A stretch of DNA of 64,000 nt from CAYSGX01 sp964518215 (GCA_964518215.1 CAZFFP010000008.1:4510-68509); one strand, 5' to 3'; positions 27,266 through 36,378 are shown, numbered from the stretch's first letter. The notes: a model not told the origin generated them from the sequence alone. Program-made: numbers and translations.

Positions 27266-29200
27266 TCAACTTCCCACCTTCTCCAACTGCTCGCTCAGGC
27301 TTTCCCATTCGTGCATGGCTTTTTCCTGTTGCAATTTCAGCGTTTCGTATTTTGAAAAATAGTCGGGGTCTTTGCTGAGTTCCTGAAATTTTTCCGGGTC
27401 TTTCAGTTGTGCTTCTATTCCGGCAATTTCATTATCCAAACGACTCACTTCCTCTTCGGCTTTGTTCACCGCGTTTTTCAAACGTTTCAGTTCTTTTTCT
27501 GCTTCTTTATTATTGTCGGAAGATTTTTCAGCGCCATTGCTTTTAGGTTTTTCGGCAGCGGCTTTCTTTTCTTTTTCCAGTTCTAAAGCACGGAAATTTT
27601 CCACCTGCTTTTTATCCAAAAATTCATAGATATCGCCAATATGTTCCTTAATGCCTACGGGAGTAAATTCAAACACCTTGTTGGTGAGTCCTTGCAAAAA
27701 CTCGCGGTCATGCGAAACCACGATAATGGTTCCTTCAAAATTCTGCATGGCTTGTTTCAACACATCTTTGGCTATCATATCCAAGTGATTGGTAGGCTCG
27801 TCAAGTATGAGAAAATTTAAAGGTTGCAGCAGCAATTTCGCCATTGCCAGGCGCGATTTTTCACCACCGCTCAGCACCTTCACTTTTTTATACACATCAT
27901 CGCCACTGAACAGAAAAGCTCCCAGCAAGGTGCGTAAATTTCCTTCATAGTTGCCGGGTGCCGAATTTTCCATTTCCTCCAAAACAGAATTTTTCGGATG
28001 CAGATTTTCTGTTTGGTGCTGCGCATAGTAGCCCATCATTACATTGTGTCCGAGTTTCACCGTTCCATCGCAGGTAAGGTCGCCTGCAATGATGCGCGAA
28101 AGGGTGGTTTTGCCCATGCCGTTTTTCCCCACAAAAGCAATTTTATCGCCCCGGTCTATTTCAAAATTCATGTTTTTAATCACCTGCTTTTCGCCATATG
28201 ATTTTGAAACATCTTTACCCGAAACTACCGTAATGCCGCTGGTGGGAGCTTTCGGAAAACGAATGCGCATAGCCGAAACATCTTCCGATTCGATTTCGAT
28301 GCGGTCCATTTTGTCTAATTTCTTGATGAGCGACTGCGCAAAACTCGCCTTCGATGCCTTTGCCCGGAAACGGTCAATATTTCGCTGTATTTGCGCTATT
28401 TCGCGCTCCTGATTTTTTTGCGCGGCTACCAGCATTTCTCTTCTTTCCACCCGCATCGCCACATACTTGCTGTAGCTCACTTTATAATCTTCAATATCGC
28501 CCATAGCCACTTCGATGGTGCGGTTGGTGATGGCATCTAAAAAAGCACGGTCGTGCGATACGAGCATAATCGCTCCCGGATATTCTTTCAGAAAACCTTC
28601 TAACCAAGTTACCGATTCAATATCTAAGTGGTTGGTGGGTTCGTCCAACAGCAGTAAGCTGGGTTTGCTCAAAAGAATTTTTGCCAATTCTACACGCATT
28701 TGCCAGCCTCCGCTAAAACTGCTCATGGGTTTTTCAAAATCTGCCGAAGAAAATCCCAGCCCTTTCAATACTTTTTCAATTTGCTCTTCGAGTGTATAAC
28801 CGCCTAAGTTGTTGAGTTGCTGTTCTTTTTCATGGTAGCGATTAATCAACTCCATATAGCTGTCGCTCTCATAGTCGGTGCGGGTTTCCATTTCGTGCTG
28901 CAACACCTGCAATTCTTGCTCTATGCGCAATACATTGTCGAAAGCCGTGCGGGTTTCTTCATACACCGACTTTTCCGAATCGGAGTGCAGTTCCTGCGGA
29001 AGATAACCAATGGTAGTATCCTTGGGCATGGAATAATCAAACACATCGGCTTTCTGAATGCCTTTGATTACTTTGAGTAAAGTAGATTTCCCGGCACCGT
29101 TGCGCCCCACTAAACCTATTTTGTCTGTTTCGTTAATTCTGAAAGAAACTTCATCGAACATTACCCTGCCGCCAAAGTGCAGAGTGAGATTGGTAATCAT
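27266..29200 (-). CDS. ABC-F family ATPase (Uup/EttA-like ribosome-associated)
   Basis: A 644-aa soluble protein with two ABC ATPase domains and no membrane segments. The first has Walker A GRNGAGKST, signature SFSGGWQMRVELAK and LLLLDEPTNHLD. The second has GKNGMGKTT, LSGGEKSRLAMAK and FLILDEPTNHLD. The linker is charged, and the C-terminal coiled coil (about 545-644) is of the Uup/YheS type. ABC-F proteins act on the translating ribosome or in antibiotic protection; which one cannot be told. The frame is open from 29221, but that ATG overlaps the promoter box, so ATG 29200 (MITNLTLHFGG) or 29206 is used. Confidence 0.93.
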   Translation of the reverse strand: MITNLTLHFGGRVMFDEVSFRINETDKIGLVGRNGAGKSTLLKVIKGIQKADVFDYSMPKDTTIGYLPQELHSDSEKSVYEETRTAFDNVLRIEQELQVLQHEMETRTDYESDSYMELINRYHEKEQQLNNLGGYTLEEQIEKVLKGLGFSSADFEKPMSSFSGGWQMRVELAKILLSKPSLLLLDEPTNHLDIESVTWLEGFLKEYPGAIMLVSHDRAFLDAITNRTIEVAMGDIEDYKVSYSKYVAMRVERREMLVAAQKNQEREIAQIQRNIDRFRAKASKASFAQSLIKKLDKMDRIEIESEDVSAMRIRFPKAPTSGITVVSGKDVSKSYGEKQVIKNMNFEIDRGDKIAFVGKNGMGKTTLSRIIAGDLTCDGTVKLGHNVMMGYYAQHQTENLHPKNSVLEEMENSAPGNYEGNLRTLLGAFLFSGDDVYKKVKVLSGGEKSRLAMAKLLLQPLNFLILDEPTNHLDMIAKDVLKQAMQNFEGTIIVVSHDREFLQGLTNKVFEFTPVGIKEHIGDIYEFLDKKQVENFRALELEKEKKAAAEKPKSNGAEKSSDNNKEAEKELKRLKNAVNKAEEEVSRLDNEIAGIEAQLKDPEKFQELSKDPDYFSKYETLKLQQEKAMHEWESLSEQLEKVGS

Positions 29201-29210
29201 TATCATGGTG

Positions 29211-29218
29211 CAAAAATA
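29211..29218 (-). promoter_or_regulatory. -7 box TATTTTTG for the ABC-F gene
   Basis: Exact TAnnTTTG, 4 nt before ATG 29206 and 10 nt before ATG 29200. It rules out the ATG at 29221 as the main start. Confidence 0.55.
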
Positions 29219-29292
29219 CATCCCCGATTTGAATTGTGTTTTTCAATGTGAAATTTGGGGTAACTTACAGCCTTTAATTAATAATAATCAAC

Positions 29293-29649
29293 ATGTCAAA
29301 AACATCAGAAATCGTTTTCCGCATTGAATTAGACGAGCAGAAACTTCCTGAAAAAATTTCGTGGAAAGCCAGCGACTCGCCCGATGAACAGTGGAGTGGC
29401 GCTAAAAGCATTATGCTTTCGATTTGGGACCATGAAGATGCCAATACACTGAGGGTGGACCTTTGGACCAAAGACCTTCGGGTGGATGAAATGGACCAGC
29501 ATTTTTTTCAAACTCTCATGACGATGTCTGAAACGTATCAGCGCGCTACCAATAACAGTTTTATTGTGAACGAAATGAAAAGTTTTTGCAGCCGCATGGC
29601 TCAGAAAATTTCGGAAGAAGAAGAAATAAAACGCCCATCTCAGGGCTGA
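29293..29649 (+). CDS. gldC: Gliding motility protein GldC
   Basis: A 118-aa soluble protein matching GldC: SEIVFRIELDEQKLPEKISW near the start, then KSIMLSIWDHEDANTLRVDL, WTKDLRVDEMDQHFFQTLMTM and a C-terminal MAQKISEEEE. GldC is found in gliding and T9SS-bearing Bacteroidota and supports, but is not essential for, gliding; its exact role is unclear. It links this genome to the five T9SS-tailed proteins in the window. rimO starts 24 bp after its stop. Confidence 0.92.
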   Translation: MSKTSEIVFRIELDEQKLPEKISWKASDSPDEQWSGAKSIMLSIWDHEDANTLRVDLWTKDLRVDEMDQHFFQTLMTMSETYQRATNNSFIVNEMKSFCSRMAQKISEEEEIKRPSQG

Positions 29650-29673
29650 TTTGAGGCAGACAATCATGTTGTT

Positions 29674-30990
29674 ATGAAAACAAAAACGCTCAGAAAAAAT
29701 AAGGTCAACGTTATTACTTTAGGTTGTTCAAAAAATTTGGTGGACAGCGAAGTGATGATGGCGCAACTGCGTGCCAACGAATTTGATGTGGCGCATCAAA
29801 GCGAAAAAAACGACAACCAAATTGTTATCATTAATACCTGTGGATTTATAGACCGGGCGAAAGAAGAATCTGTCAATACTATTTTGGAATATGCCGAAGC
29901 AAAGTCTGAAGGAAAGATTGAAAAACTCTACGTTACCGGCTGTCTTTCGCAGCGCTATAAAGACAATCTCGAAGCAGAAATTCCGGAAGTAGATGCCTTT
30001 TTCGGAACATTGGAATTGCCCGCCTTACTCGAAAAATTAGGCGCTGACTATAAGCACGAATTGGTAGGCGAAAGAATTTTAACCACCGCTCCGCACTTTG
30101 CCTATCTGAAAATTTCGGAAGGCTGCAACCGCACTTGTTCGTTTTGCGCCATTCCATTGATGCGCGGTAAACATGTTTCAAAATCTATTGAAGAAATTGT
30201 TGCTGAAGCCAAAGGTTTGGTGCGCAACGGGGTGAAGGAAGTGATGCTTATTGCACAAGAACTCACCTATTATGGTTTGGATATTTACAAAAAACGCAGG
30301 CTCGATGATTTGCTGCGTGTATTGTCGGATGTAGATGGTTTGGAATGGATTCGGCTGCACTATGCCTACCCAAGTAAATTTCCTTTGGAAATATTAGACG
30401 TGATGCGCGAGCGCGAAAATATTTGCAACTATTTAGACATGCCTTTGCAACATGCTTCAGATAATATGCTGAAAGCCATGAAGCGGCAAATTACCAAAGC
30501 AGAAACCGAAGAACTGTTACAAACCATTCGCGAAAAAGTGCCGGGTATGGCGCTGCGCACTACTATGCTGGTGGGTTTTCCGGGCGAAACTGAAGACGAT
30601 TTCGAACAACTGTGCCGATTTGTGGAAGCGCAACGATTTGAAAGGTTGGGCGTGTTTCAATACTCTCATGAAGAAAGCACCGGTGCTTACGATTTTAAAG
30701 ATGATGTTCCTGACGAAGTAAAAGAAGAGCGAGCAGCAATATTAATGGAAATACAAGAAGGCATTTCTTATGAATTGAATCAGGAAAAAATCGGCAACAC
30801 ATACAAGGTGTTATTCGACAGGAAGGAAGGGGGGTATTTTATCGGAAGAACAGCATTCGATTCGCCCGAAGTGGATAATGAAGTGTTGGTGAAGGCTGAT
30901 AAAAAAACTTATCTGCGCCTGGGCGATTTTGCCCATATAAAAATTACCGATGCCACCGAATTTGATTTGTATGGCGAAGTGGTGGATTAA
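29674..30990 (+). CDS. rimO: Ribosomal protein S12 methylthiotransferase RimO
   Basis: A radical-SAM enzyme of 438 aa that adds a methylthio group to the conserved Asp of ribosomal protein S12. The N-terminal UPF0004 domain carries cluster cysteines C18 (TLGCSKN), C56 (NTCGFID) and C90 (VTGCLSQR). The radical-SAM motif CNRTCSFC gives C151, C155 and C158. The RimO-specific ISEGCNRTCSFCAIPLMRGK and HYAYPSKFP separate it from MiaB. A C-terminal TRAM domain follows. Likely cotranscribed with gldC; it ends exactly where the convergent endonuclease gene begins its 3' end. Confidence 0.97.
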   Translation: MKTKTLRKNKVNVITLGCSKNLVDSEVMMAQLRANEFDVAHQSEKNDNQIVIINTCGFIDRAKEESVNTILEYAEAKSEGKIEKLYVTGCLSQRYKDNLEAEIPEVDAFFGTLELPALLEKLGADYKHELVGERILTTAPHFAYLKISEGCNRTCSFCAIPLMRGKHVSKSIEEIVAEAKGLVRNGVKEVMLIAQELTYYGLDIYKKRRLDDLLRVLSDVDGLEWIRLHYAYPSKFPLEILDVMRERENICNYLDMPLQHASDNMLKAMKRQITKAETEELLQTIREKVPGMALRTTMLVGFPGETEDDFEQLCRFVEAQRFERLGVFQYSHEESTGAYDFKDDVPDEVKEERAAILMEIQEGISYELNQEKIGNTYKVLFDRKEGGYFIGRTAFDSPEVDNEVLVKADKKTYLRLGDFAHIKITDATEFDLYGEVVD

Positions 30991-32031
30991 TCAATTTTTT
31001 TTCAGCAAAATAATATAGGCTGGAAAGTGGTCGCTGTAGCCACCCATATATGAACTGCCCACATAAGTTCTGAGCGGATAACCTTTGAATCGTCCGGTTT
31101 TTTGCAGCATGTATTCTTTTTTGAAAATGGCTGCTTCCTGAAAAAAATATCCTTGTTGTTCGCGGTTCAAAAAACTATGCGATACAATTATCTGGTCGAA
31201 CAAACTCCAGGTATCGTTCCAAGCTAATGTGCCGATACCTTTTTTGTAAAAATCCATAAATGGATTGAACATGGCTTCGGGCGATGTTACGTCTTTAATA
31301 TATCTTTTGGCATTGAGCACCTTTGTTACACTTGAGTTGGTGGGGTTATCGTTCAGGTCGCCCATCACAATAATTTTTGCCGAATTATCTGTCGTAATAA
31401 TCGAATCAATTTTTTGTTTGTTGACCGATGCCGCCAATTCTCTTAAATGCCGTGTGGCATCTTCTCCTCCTCTGCGAGAGGGCCAGTGGTTTACAAAAAT
31501 GTGCAAAGGTTCTCCATCAAACATACCGGCAACATACAATACATCGCGGGTGTAATGTATGCTGCTGTCAGCACGATAGGTTGGCACAAACAATGGTTCG
31601 CTGTGCAAGGGTTTGAAATATTTCGGGTTATACAGCAAAGCCACATCAATACCTCTCGCGTCTTTCGAGTCGTAGTGAACAATCTGGTAAAAGCGCGAAC
31701 GCAATTTGGGCATGTTCACCAAATCTTCCAACACGCTTCTGTTTTCAATTTCGGCAACCCCCAGCACTGCAATTCCATGGTGCGATTTGTCAACGCCCAT
31801 TTCAGAAATCACCCGCTCGAGTTTCGATAGTTTGTCTAAATATACTTTTCCGGTGTAGCGGTTGGCTCCTGTAGGAGTAAAATCATCATCTAGCACATCA
31901 GGTTGATTAATGGTGTCGAACAGGTTTTCGAGATTGTAAAAACCAATCAACCCAATTTTATAGTTGTTCTGTTGTGCGTGCGCAACAAAAAATGCGAACC
32001 ACAACAACAGCGATGTAAAAAGTATTCTCAT
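30991..32031 (-). CDS. Secreted endonuclease/exonuclease/phosphatase-family protein
   Basis: A 346-aa protein with signal peptide MRILFTSLLLWFAFFVAHAQ. The EEP (DNase I-like) fold is shown by GFYNLENLFD, AVLGVAEIENRSVLEDL (metal-binding Glu), GIDVALLYNP, IFVNHWPSRRGG, IIVMGDLNDNPT and the C-terminal YSDHFPAYI with the catalytic His. This is the set of metal and phosphodiester residues of the family. It may be a secreted nuclease or phosphatase used to obtain phosphate; the substrate is unknown. Transcribed from its own promoter box 20 nt upstream. Confidence 0.9.
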   Translation of the reverse strand: MRILFTSLLLWFAFFVAHAQQNNYKIGLIGFYNLENLFDTINQPDVLDDDFTPTGANRYTGKVYLDKLSKLERVISEMGVDKSHHGIAVLGVAEIENRSVLEDLVNMPKLRSRFYQIVHYDSKDARGIDVALLYNPKYFKPLHSEPLFVPTYRADSSIHYTRDVLYVAGMFDGEPLHIFVNHWPSRRGGEDATRHLRELAASVNKQKIDSIITTDNSAKIIVMGDLNDNPTNSSVTKVLNAKRYIKDVTSPEAMFNPFMDFYKKGIGTLAWNDTWSLFDQIIVSHSFLNREQQGYFFQEAAIFKKEYMLQKTGRFKGYPLRTYVGSSYMGGYSDHFPAYIILLKKN

Positions 32032-32051
32032 GAGATTTTCCGAATGAAAAA

Positions 32052-32059
32052 CAAAGCTA
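32052..32059 (-). promoter_or_regulatory. -7 box TAGCTTTG for the secreted EEP protein
   Basis: Exact TAnnTTTG on the minus strand, 20 nt before ATG 32031. Confidence 0.6.
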
Positions 32060-32143
32060 AATAAATAGTGTCAGGCATTTACGTAATCGTAAGCGCTTAA
32101 TATTGGTTTAACAATGAAAGCAGCGCGGTGGGAGAGGAGCCGT

Positions 32144-32572
32144 TCATTTTTTTGCTTTCACCACATGCTTCAGCAGAAACTGTTCGGCACTCAGCACCGG
32201 TATGTCAGAAAAGTAGAAGTCATTTTGGTCTTCCGTAACAATGTATTTGCATTTGGCTTGTAAGGCTGAAAAATATTGTAAGCCGTCTTCAAAATCTTCT
32301 ATGGATTTATTGGTAGCAGCTTTTTTCACAGTAATTTCGTCAATGCTCGTGATTTTTAATTTTTCGCTCAGCAGAACTATTTTCTTTTTCGCCAAAGCCG
32401 TTCCATTCTTTTTTTCGGTGAAATAAAAAGCGATTGCCAAACACAAGGGCGAAGTGTAAATCTGAAACTTTGAATTATCGGCAAGACTTAATACACGGGC
32501 GCAATAGGTAAACAAGGGATATTCGTTGCACAATACCGTGATGAGAATATTGGCATCTAAGAACACTCTCAT
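32144..32572 (-). CDS. PIN-domain toxin of a type II toxin-antitoxin pair
   Basis: A 142-aa PIN-domain protein starting MRVFLDANILITVL, with the first catalytic Asp D6. The central acidic motif is IEDFEDGLQYFSAL (D93/D96) and the third is TEDQNDF (E114/D115). PIN toxins of the VapC type are Mg-dependent RNases that cut tRNA or rRNA. The gene starts inside the end of the antitoxin gene (4-bp ATGA overlap), the classic coupled layout. No sign of inactivation. Confidence 0.88.
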   Translation of the reverse strand: MRVFLDANILITVLCNEYPLFTYCARVLSLADNSKFQIYTSPLCLAIAFYFTEKKNGTALAKKKIVLLSEKLKITSIDEITVKKAATNKSIEDFEDGLQYFSALQAKCKYIVTEDQNDFYFSDIPVLSAEQFLLKHVVKAKK

Positions 32573-32835
32573 TTTTTGGTTTTTGAACGGGTGTAATATT
32601 CCTTTTTGAGCGCTTTGTTAGAAACAGGCTTGCGCTGATAGGTAACTTCACCTTCACTTACCATGCTTACCCAATCGGCAACGGGAAGCTCATCTAATGA
32701 TGCGTAATTGGAATGCACTGTTTTGCTTAACAGAAATTCCACTAAGCGCGAAACACTGATATTGTTGGCTTCGGCAAAAGCTTTGGCTTTATTTATAACC
32801 GCTTCATCGAAACTTAAAGTGATTTTGGTATCCAT
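32569..32835 (-). CDS. Antitoxin of the PIN-toxin pair (DUF6364-like)
   Basis: An 88-aa protein. The start MDTKITLSFDEAVINKAKAF then AEANNISVSRLVEFLLSK is the ribbon-helix-helix-like signature of DUF6364-type antitoxins, which bind their own operator and neutralise the partner. The C-terminal part (DWVSMVSEGEVTYQRKP and the lysine-rich end) would wrap the toxin. It is first in the operon, overlaps the toxin start, and has its own promoter box upstream. Autorepression is inferred from the family. Confidence 0.85.
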   Translation of the reverse strand: MDTKITLSFDEAVINKAKAFAEANNISVSRLVEFLLSKTVHSNYASLDELPVADWVSMVSEGEVTYQRKPVSNKALKKEYYTRSKTKK

Positions 32836-32853
32836 AACTTATGGTTTATACGA

Positions 32854-32861
32854 CAAAGTTA
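32854..32861 (-). promoter_or_regulatory. -7 box TAACTTTG for the toxin-antitoxin operon
   Basis: Exact TAnnTTTG, 18 nt before ATG 32835. The TTATGGTTTATA stretch between box and ATG is a plausible operator for the antitoxin, but it is not a perfect palindrome. Confidence 0.55.
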
Positions 32862-33075
32862 AAAAAGATATACGTAAAGAAGAAATAATTTTTTGAGTTA
32901 CAAAACAATAGAACGCTGATGACGCTGATAATTATGATTAAACAAGCTTAATACTGAACAAATTCAGCAAATTATATTAGATATTATAAGTGCCACTTTG
33001 GCTGTTTTGCAATTAGAAAAATGTTTTCTTTATTTTGTGTTTTAGTTTAGAAAAAAGACCACATTAGCAAACTCT

Positions 33076-33438
33076 ATGTTATTATATAATTACTTTTTTA
33101 ACGAAACTCAAGAACAAGCTCGCAAAAGACTAACTAATAAGTTTAGAGGTAAGTATAGCAACACCAAGAATATTGATTTATTTTTTTCAAAAAGTGTCAG
33201 AGAAGGAATGTTGCATACAAGTCATCTGGCAAAAGACGTTTTTAGCGACAGAGTTGCTTCTCATTTATTCTTGGAGTTATTTTTATTGTTTCATGCTAAT
33301 AAAAACTACACTGAAAGCCATACAAAAAGATGGATTAAAAAACATTATCCTGAAAAATTAAATACCAATCAAATTGATGAAATTCATAGGACAGTGCTTA
33401 TGCATTCCAAAGGACGCTATGGCTGTTTTAGCTGTTAG
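33076..33438 (+). CDS. Hypothetical protein, AT-rich
   Basis: A 120-aa product that I do not recognise. It is basic and helical-looking, with KRLTNKFRGKYSNTKNIDLFF, a hydrophobic VASHLFLELFLLFHANKNY and a C-terminal HSKGRYGCFSC ending in two cysteines. No signal peptide. The gene and its upstream 200 bp are visibly more AT-rich than alaS and the toxin pair around it, with A/T-ending codons throughout, suggesting recent acquisition or a non-conserved gene. Start ATG 33076; an internal Met (GMLHTSH) is possible. It converges with alaS after 28 bp. Confidence 0.5.
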   Translation: MLLYNYFFNETQEQARKRLTNKFRGKYSNTKNIDLFFSKSVREGMLHTSHLAKDVFSDRVASHLFLELFLLFHANKNYTESHTKRWIKKHYPEKLNTNQIDEIHRTVLMHSKGRYGCFSC

Positions 33439-33466
33439 TTATTTGTTTTATTTATCAGTTAATGCT

Positions 33467-36232
33467 TTAAAACTTCTTCTTCAGTTTCTCAACCAACCCC
33501 TCCACCTCGCTCATACTTCCGGCACTTGCTTGTACAAAATCGGCAGGGCCACCGCCTTTAATGGTGGGGGCAAGTTCTTTGAGTAGTTGGTTGGCGTTTA
33601 ATCCTAAAGAAGGGGCTACACGTAAATGCACCATGTTTTTATCTTTAATGGTAGTGGCTAATACTAAAACAAAATTATCTTTCAATTCTTGGGTAAGCTG
33701 CATGCCTAATTTGCGCAGGGCATCGGCAGTGTTTAGTTCTATTTTAGTGTTGGCATAAAACTTCACTGTGCCCAGCGTTTCTATGTTTTGCAAAATTTCG
33801 GCTTTCACCAGGGCAATTTGCTTGTCTTCCATTTGTTGCAATTGCTCTTTCAGTGTGGCGTTTTCGCTTTTCAGTGTATCTATAGATTTCAGAATGTCTT
33901 TAGTATTATTGAATGCTGCACGCACACTGGCTAGTTCGCCAATGGCATCGTTGGCTAATTCAATTGCCTTTAAACCCGTAACCGCTTCTACCCTTCTAAT
34001 GCCTGCGGCAACCGATGCTTCTGAAGTAATTTTAAAGAAACCTATTTGCCCGGTGCTTTGCACATGGCAGCCGCCACACAATTCAACCGAATAGTTTTTA
34101 TCGAAAACAATAACCCGCACTTTGTCGCCATACTTTTCGCCAAACAATGCCATAGCACCCAATGCCTTAGCATCGTTTATTGGCACATCGCGTCTTTCAT
34201 CGAGATGTATGTTTTCTAAAATTTTATTGTTGACGATGGTTTCAATTTTCTTCAATTCTTCATCGGTTACTTTGCTGAAATGGCTGAAATCGAAACGCAG
34301 CTTGTCGGGTTCTACTAACGAGCCTTTTTGTTCTACGTGAGTGCCCAATACCTGACGCAAGGCTGCATGTAGCAAGTGGGTAGCACTGTGGTTTTTAATG
34401 GTGTTGCTGCGCAAATCATTATTTACTGTTGCGGTATAAGTTGCTTCAGGATGCTGTGGCAACTTATCGGTAAAGTGTACTATTAAATCATTTTCTTTTT
34501 TGGTATCTACTACTTGCAGGGTTTCGCCATTGAAAGTGAGTGTGCCTTTATCGCCCACTTGTCCGCCACTTTCGGCATAGAAAGGCGTTTTATCTAACAC
34601 CACCTGAAACAACTCTTTATTCTTCTGGGTGATTTTACGATACTTTACAATGCGGCTTTCGGTTTGTAATTCATCGTAACCTACAAACTCCACTTTGCTT
34701 ACGGGTTGCACTTCAATCCAATCGGCAGCTTCGGTTTGAGTGGCTTCACGAGAACGGTTTTTCTGTTGTTCCATTTCTTTTTGGAAGCCTGACTCATCAA
34801 TTAATACACCTTTTTCATTAGCAATTAATCTTGTTAAGTCTATTGGAAACCCATAAGTATCAAATAATTCAAAGGCAAAGTTTCCATTTATTTTATTTTG
34901 GTTTTTTGCTTTTGTAATTGCTAACTCAATTTTATCACTAGAACCGACTTTACTTAATATCTCATTGTATAAATCTGGTTTTGTAAACTTTGAAACAACT
35001 ATTCCTTCCGCATTAAAATTTTCAATATTAAGTATTTCGGCAACATTATAATTGATGTTTTCAGTTGTATAAAATAGTATAGTCTCAAGTTTTTTTATTC
35101 CATTTCTCAAAGTTCTGAAAAAAGAAATCTCTTCTTCCTGAATTACCTTTTCTACCAATTGCTTTTGAGAAACAATTTCAGGGAATACTTCGCCCAATTG
35201 TTTTGAAAGAACAGCTACGAGCTTATACATAAACGGCTCTTCAAAACCTAAATAAGAATAACCATAGCGAATGGCTCTGCGCAAAATTCTTCTAATCACA
35301 TACCCTGCACCTGTATTGCTGGGCAATTGTCCATCGGCAATCGTAAAAGCAACAGCACGAATGTGGTCAGAGATAACTCTGATGGCGATGTCTTCTTTAC
35401 TATCGCTGCTGTTATAGGTTTTGCCGCTAAGTTGAGCAATAGTTTGAATTAAAGGAGCAAACACATCAGTATCATAATTACTGGTTTTGCCTTGAATGGC
35501 TACGCACAAACGCTCGAAGCCCATGCCTGTATCTACGTGTTGCTTGGCAAGTTTTATGAGCGAGCCATCGGCTTTACGTTCGAACTCCATAAACACGTTG
35601 TTCCAAATTTCAATTACCTGCGGGTGGCTTTCGTTTACTAAAGTTTTGCCATCTACTTTGCTTCTCTCTTCATTGCTGCGTAAATCGTAATGTATCTCGC
35701 TGCAAGGACCACAGGGACCGGTATCGCCCATTTCCCAAAAGTTATCTTTCTTGTTGCCTTTCAAAATGCGGTCTTCGGCAATGTATTTTTTCCACTCGTT
35801 ATAAGCTTCGGTATCGAAAGCAAGGTTTTCTTTTTCATCACCTTCAAAAACGGTAACATACAGGCGGTCGGTTTTTAAGCCATACACTTTAGTGAGCAAT
35901 TCCCAACTCCACTCAATGGCTTCTTTTTTAAAGTAATCGCCAAAGCTCCAATTGCCCAACATTTCAAATAGCGTGTGGTGATAGGTATCTACGCCCACTT
36001 CTTCTAAATCGTTATGCTTACCCGAAACACGCAAACACTTTTGAGTATCGGCAATGCGTGGGTGTGTGATGGGTTTGTTTCCGAGGAAAATATCTTTAAA
36101 CGGTGCCATGCCGCTATTGATAAACATAAGGGTGGGATCGTCTTTTACTACGATGGGTGCTGAGGGCACAATGGTGTGTCCTTTGCTTCTAAAGAATTCT
36201 AAAAACTGTTTTCTTATTTCGTTGGAAGTCAT
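33467..36232 (-). CDS. alaS: Alanyl-tRNA synthetase
   Basis: A class II synthetase of 921 aa charging tRNA-Ala. The catalytic core has FFRSKGHTIVPSAPIV, FINSGMAPFKDIFLG, HHTLFEMLGNWSFGDYF and GAGYVIRRILRRAIRYG. The editing domain carries HSATHLLHAAL (HxxxH) and CGGCHVQSTG. The C-terminal C-Ala domain ends GGGPADFVQASAG. The usual length is about 870-880. The excess is a roughly 50-residue AT-rich insertion between FFRTLRNGIKKLE and FELFDTYGFP. Start at either of two adjacent ATGs; 36232 fits the family start TSNEIRKQFLEFF. Confidence 0.97.
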   Translation of the reverse strand: MTSNEIRKQFLEFFRSKGHTIVPSAPIVVKDDPTLMFINSGMAPFKDIFLGNKPITHPRIADTQKCLRVSGKHNDLEEVGVDTYHHTLFEMLGNWSFGDYFKKEAIEWSWELLTKVYGLKTDRLYVTVFEGDEKENLAFDTEAYNEWKKYIAEDRILKGNKKDNFWEMGDTGPCGPCSEIHYDLRSNEERSKVDGKTLVNESHPQVIEIWNNVFMEFERKADGSLIKLAKQHVDTGMGFERLCVAIQGKTSNYDTDVFAPLIQTIAQLSGKTYNSSDSKEDIAIRVISDHIRAVAFTIADGQLPSNTGAGYVIRRILRRAIRYGYSYLGFEEPFMYKLVAVLSKQLGEVFPEIVSQKQLVEKVIQEEEISFFRTLRNGIKKLETILFYTTENINYNVAEILNIENFNAEGIVVSKFTKPDLYNEILSKVGSSDKIELAITKAKNQNKINGNFAFELFDTYGFPIDLTRLIANEKGVLIDESGFQKEMEQQKNRSREATQTEAADWIEVQPVSKVEFVGYDELQTESRIVKYRKITQKNKELFQVVLDKTPFYAESGGQVGDKGTLTFNGETLQVVDTKKENDLIVHFTDKLPQHPEATYTATVNNDLRSNTIKNHSATHLLHAALRQVLGTHVEQKGSLVEPDKLRFDFSHFSKVTDEELKKIETIVNNKILENIHLDERRDVPINDAKALGAMALFGEKYGDKVRVIVFDKNYSVELCGGCHVQSTGQIGFFKITSEASVAAGIRRVEAVTGLKAIELANDAIGELASVRAAFNNTKDILKSIDTLKSENATLKEQLQQMEDKQIALVKAEILQNIETLGTVKFYANTKIELNTADALRKLGMQLTQELKDNFVLVLATTIKDKNMVHLRVAPSLGLNANQLLKELAPTIKGGGPADFVQASAGSMSEVEGLVEKLKKKF

Positions 36233-36269
36233 CATGTTTTATACTGAAATTCTTTATGAGTCGTTTGGT

Positions 36270-36277
36270 TATCTTTG
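36270..36277 (+). promoter_or_regulatory. -7 box TATCTTTG for the M23 peptidase gene
   Basis: Exact TAnnTTTG in the divergent region, 93 nt before ATG 36371. The leader holds a GTAGTC-type repeat and an 18-codon upstream frame. Confidence 0.5.
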
Positions 36278-36283
36278 TCGGCA

Positions 36284-36313
36284 GTCCAAAGTCCGTAGTC
36301 CATAGTCGGTAGA
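36284..36313. repeat. Degenerate AGTC/GTAGTC tandem repeat
   Basis: Four spaced AGTC units (two as GTAGTC-like), ending CGGTAG. A sister stretch lies at 37349-37376, just past the other end of the M23 gene. Confidence 0.55.
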
Positions 36314-36321
36314 AAGACAAA

Positions 36322-36378
36322 ATGGAGGGCGCATTGGAAACCGATTTGCGAAATTACTTGAAAGAAACCGATGCGTAA
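36322..36378 (+). CDS. Possible 18-codon upstream open frame
   Basis: ATG 36322 to TAA 36378 encodes MEGALETDLRNYLKETDA and overlaps the peptidase start (ATG 36371) by 8 nt. Its stop sits over the downstream start, an arrangement compatible with translational coupling. It could be chance; nothing else supports it. Confidence 0.25.
   Translation: MEGALETDLRNYLKETDA

Noticed and set aside
32569..33438. The orphan gene at 33076 as part of the toxin-antitoxin system
   Set aside because: It is divergent from the pair, separated by 240 bp, and no shared motif or operator could be shown.
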